Translations under genes and position numbers: made by a program
Shown here: in pieces, positions 61,572 to 63,672 of the stretch
Layout of the letters: each line of letters opens with the position of its first letter
How positions within the stretch are numbered: position 1 is the stretch's first letter
Notes under the pieces: model-generated
What the model saw: the letters and a program-made list of their open reading frames with translations, nothing else
The model's database searches: none
Told to the model about the DNA's origin: nothing
Origin: JABCPE02 sp963520375
GTDB lineage: Bacteria > Bacteroidota > Bacteroidia > Flavobacteriales > Weeksellaceae
Reading direction: 5' to 3'
DNA length: 63,672 nt
NCBI GenBank assembly: GCA_963520375.1
Contig: CAUQQF010000011.1
Span: forward strand, 1 to 63,672

Positions 61572-62522
61572 TTATTTTAAAATTGATATAATCTGTTCCG
61601 CTAGCGAAATACCGATTCTATCCTGCGCTTCATTAGTAGAAGCTCCTGTATGAGGAGTTAATGAAATTTTCGGGTGAGACAGCACATTTTTAGCTGGTGT
61701 AGGCTCATTGATGAATACATCCAGCCCAGCAAAAGCCAATTTACCACTATCCAAAGCTTTTATAAGCGCTTCTTCATCTACTACTCCACCTCTTGCACAG
61801 TTCACAAGTGCAGCTCCATTTTTCATTAAATTAAATTCTTTTTGCCCAATAACAAATTCTTTTTGAGCTGGAACATGAAGTGTAACGAAATCTGCTTCTT
61901 TTAGAACTTCTTCTTTAGACTGAGTTTTGATTTCAAAATCTACTGACTGCCCATTGAAAAATTCTACTTTCAAATTTACTTTTTCAGCAAAATTATCCAC
62001 CGCTAAAACTCTCATCCCTAAACCTAAAGCCATTTTAGCAACTTCCTGACCAATTCTACCAAAACCAATGATACCGATAGTTTTTCCTCTCAGCTCTACG
62101 CCTTTTGTATAAGCTTTTTTAAGCTCTGCAAATTTAGTATCACCTTCTACTGGCATTTTTCGGTTAGAATCCGTTAAAAATCTACATCCTGAAAACAAAT
62201 GAGCAAAAACCAATTCTGCCACAGATGCTGACGAAGCCGCAGGTGTATTAATTACATTGATACCTTTTTCTCGTGCATATTCCACATCTATATTATCCAT
62301 TCCTACTCCTCCTCTACCGATGATTTTCAGAGAAGGACAAGCATCTATGATATCCTTTCTTACTTTGGTTGCACTACGCACTAGAAGCGTTCTCACTTGG
62401 TTTTCATTGATATAGTTTATCAATTCTTCCTGTGGAACTTTGGTTGTAATCACCTCAAAACCTGCTTTTTGCAAACCATCAATTCCAGACTGGTCTAAGC
62501 CGTCATTTGCTAATACTTTCAT
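61572..62522 (-). CDS. serA: D-3-phosphoglycerate dehydrogenase-like 2-hydroxyacid dehydrogenase
   Basis: 316 residues. GRGGVGMDNIDVEYA near 90-104, the NAD loop IGIIGFGRIGQEVA near 147-160, NCARGGVVDEEAL with the catalytic Arg, LDVFINEPTP and the His of TPHTGAST near 292. Length fits the short form without an ACT regulatory domain, as in many Bacteroidota serine-pathway enzymes. It probably oxidises 3-phosphoglycerate, but other 2-hydroxyacids are possible. Own promoter and terminator. Confidence 0.87.
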   Translation of the reverse strand: MKVLANDGLDQSGIDGLQKAGFEVITTKVPQEELINYINENQVRTLLVRSATKVRKDIIDACPSLKIIGRGGVGMDNIDVEYAREKGINVINTPAASSASVAELVFAHLFSGCRFLTDSNRKMPVEGDTKFAELKKAYTKGVELRGKTIGIIGFGRIGQEVAKMALGLGMRVLAVDNFAEKVNLKVEFFNGQSVDFEIKTQSKEEVLKEADFVTLHVPAQKEFVIGQKEFNLMKNGAALVNCARGGVVDEEALIKALDSGKLAFAGLDVFINEPTPAKNVLSHPKISLTPHTGASTNEAQDRIGISLAEQIISILK

Positions 62523-62562
62523 AATAATATTTTTAAATAAATTTCTAATAATAGTTATCCCA

Positions 62563-62570
62563 CAAAGATA
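62563..62570 (-). promoter_or_regulatory. Candidate -7 promoter element of the SerA-like gene
   Basis: The minus strand reads TATCTTTG, 40 bp before the ATG at 62522. Confidence 0.5.
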
Positions 62571-62617
62571 TAAATTTGATTTTAAATATTTGATATTTCC
62601 AGACTAAAATAAATTGC

Positions 62618-62625
62618 TAAATTTG
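62618..62625 (+). promoter_or_regulatory. Candidate -7 promoter element of idi
   Basis: TAAATTTG, 15 bp before the ATG at 62641, which argues against the in-frame Met at 62614. Confidence 0.55.
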
Positions 62626-62640
62626 TCCTTTATTGAACAA

Positions 62641-63153
62641 ATGGAAGAAAAAGTAGTTTTAATCACTCCGAATGATGAATTTTTAGGCGTAATGAACAAG
62701 CAGGAAGCCCACGAAAAGGGAGTTCTACATCGTGCTTTTTCTGTTTTTTTGTTTAATGAAAAGGGAGAAATGCTTCTGCAAAGAAGGGCTGGTTCTAAAT
62801 ACCATTCGCCCAATCTATGGACTAATGCAGTCTGCTCCCACCCACGCGAGGGAGAATCCTATAAACAAGCCGCTCTGAGGCGTATGCAGGAAGAACTTGG
62901 GATTTCTGCTGATATAGAGGAAAAATTTCATTTTATCTATAAAGCTGATGTAGGACAGGGACTTTGGGAGCATGAGCTAGACTATGTTTTCACTGGATTT
63001 TTTGAAGGTGATTTTAGCCTAAATTCGGAGGAAGTTTCGGAAGTCCGCTACATTTCCACAGAGGATTTGGATAGAGAAATAAAAGAAAAACCAGAAAACT
63101 TCACAGAATGGTTTAAAATAATACTCAACGAATACAAACAGCATTTATCATGA
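62641..63153 (+). CDS. idi: Isopentenyl-diphosphate delta-isomerase, type I
   Basis: 170 residues from the ATG at 62641. A Nudix-fold isomerase: LHRAFSVFLFNEKGEMLLQRRAGSKYHSPNLWTNAVCSHP with the catalytic Cys in CSHP near 67-70, RRMQEELGI near 84-92, and the second catalytic Glu in LWEHELDYVF. It interconverts IPP and DMAPP, supplying the allylic primer for the polyprenyl synthase. The stop overlaps the next gene's ATG by 4 bp. Confidence 0.95.
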   Translation: MEEKVVLITPNDEFLGVMNKQEAHEKGVLHRAFSVFLFNEKGEMLLQRRAGSKYHSPNLWTNAVCSHPREGESYKQAALRRMQEELGISADIEEKFHFIYKADVGQGLWEHELDYVFTGFFEGDFSLNSEEVSEVRYISTEDLDREIKEKPENFTEWFKIILNEYKQHLS

Positions 63154-63590
63154 AAAAATTATTATTTAAATTATTTTTCACATTGGCTTTCGCTTCTATT
63201 TCCCTGCACGGACAGGAGAAAATACAGCAGGTAGAAGTCCATATATTTGGAGGAATGGCTCTTTATTCAAGCCAATACACCCTCAATTCTCTAAAAAAAG
63301 AATTTAGCGCAAAACCTCTAATGGGACAAAAAGAAGAACTCTCAAAGGAGATTTCGCTACCAAACACGCCCAAGAACTGGGAAGCTTTCACTAAAAAAAT
63401 AAATCTGAACAAATTCAAAGAACTGAGAGATGGTCCCAGCGAACAGGCTTTTGGTGGGCATGACAAGGTCATTATCATCAAAACTGATAAAAAGACTTAT
63501 AGAAAAATGAATGCTTACGGCAACGACCATGACAGGGAAACTTGGTACGATTTACTACAAATCATCACAGAGGAATTTGAAAAAATATGA
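63150..63590 (+). CDS. Small secreted protein, tandem copy 1
   Basis: 146 residues with a signal peptide ending near residue 21 (ISLHGQ). The mature part (QQVEVHIFGGMALYSSQYTLN, HDKVIIIKTDKKTYRKMNAYGNDHDRETWYDLLQIITEEF in sections) is mixed alpha/beta and matches no family I know. It overlaps idi by 4 bp and its own stop overlaps the ATG of copy 2 by 4 bp, so the three genes are translationally coupled. Confidence 0.65.
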   Translation: MKKLLFKLFFTLAFASISLHGQEKIQQVEVHIFGGMALYSSQYTLNSLKKEFSAKPLMGQKEELSKEISLPNTPKNWEAFTKKINLNKFKELRDGPSEQAFGGHDKVIIIKTDKKTYRKMNAYGNDHDRETWYDLLQIITEEFEKI

Positions 63591-63672
63591 AAAAATTATT
63601 ATTTAAACTATTTTTTGCATTGGCTTTCGCTTCTATTTCCCTGCACGGACAGGAGAAAATACAGCAGGTAGA
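63587..63672 (+). CDS. Small secreted protein, tandem copy 2 (5' end only)
   Basis: The ATG at 63587 overlaps the stop of copy 1. The 86 bases up to the window edge differ from the start of copy 1 at only three positions (TTA/CTA, TTC/TTT and ACA/GCA codons), and the encoded signal peptide differs by one residue (Thr to Ala). The gene continues off the right edge. Confidence 0.75.
   Translation, partial: MKKLLFKLFFALAFASISLHGQEKIQQV

Noticed and set aside
1..63672. tRNA, rRNA, insertion sequences or prophage
   Set aside because: No transposase, integrase, terminal inverted repeat pair, tRNA-like fold or rRNA sequence was recognised by eye; a covariance-model scan would be needed for small RNAs.

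Overview
The window reads as chromosomal DNA of a low-GC Bacteroidota, most likely a flavobacterium of the Weeksellaceae (Chryseobacterium/Riemerella-like). The grounds are the type IX secretion/gliding genes gldK-L-M-N, a heme locus of hmuYRS type, many short lipoproteins and Bacteroidota-only domains (GSCFA, DUF4270, DUF4476, DKNYY), and repeated promoters of the Bacteroidota form TAnnTTTG, some with TTTG about 18-19 bp upstream. I see no rRNA, tRNA, CRISPR array, insertion sequence or prophage. The taxonomic call is inference from gene content.

Layout, left to right. 1-2.7 kb: the 5' end of ruvX/yqgF, a CHY zinc-finger protein, a lipocalin-like lipoprotein and a DKNYY protein, all on the minus strand. 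2.8-5.9 kb: a type IIG restriction-methylation enzyme followed after 9 bp by a class III Fic protein; the enzyme gene carries a perfect 18-bp-arm palindrome at the edge of its specificity region. 5.9-15.8 kb: ABC-F ATPase, DUF2459 protein, a CD225-DUF2752 pair, a DUF4476 protein, a DEAD-box helicase, a DUF47-Pit phosphate pair, a polyprenyl synthase and a GSCFA protein. 15.9-27.7 kb: a surface-polysaccharide region with an ABC exporter, a GT8 glycosyltransferase, two unrelated O-acyltransferases (one paired with an SGNH-like partner), a second possible glycosyltransferase, a Vi-antigen-like UDP-GlcNAc 4-epimerase and UDP-sugar 6-dehydrogenase, a deacetylase and a formyltransferase. 27.8-33.8 kb: housekeeping genes (YciO/Sua5-like, RsmI-like methylase with two carboxypeptidase-regulatory-domain proteins, yggS, dnaA, thioesterase).

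34.2-45.4 kb: heme acquisition. hmuY and hmuR are separated by a hairpin that looks like an attenuator; then come an LCM-type methyltransferase, a 1432-residue membrane-anchored CobN-like HmuS, a terminator, and a second unit with a WG-repeat protein, a membrane protein, a 351-bp A-rich gap, and an ExbB/TolQ-like plus DUF2149 pair. 45.4-48.5 kb: transaldolase-like enzyme, a membrane-anchored protein with four HhH-like repeats, and GAPDH. 48.6-50.3 kb: an AT-rich accessory island with a HEPN-like gene divergent from an XRE repressor. 50.4-63.7 kb: panC, an FAD oxidoreductase, gldN-M-L-K (listed left to right, transcribed K to N), glmS, a DUF4270 lipoprotein, a starch-synthase-N-domain-only protein, a SerA-like dehydrogenase, idi, and two tandem copies of a small secreted protein, the second cut by the window edge.

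The best candidates for something new are the restriction-Fic pair with its palindrome, the divergent HEPN-like/XRE module with overlapping promoters, the rearranged hmu locus with its attenuator and A-rich leader, and the stand-alone starch-synthase N-domain protein.
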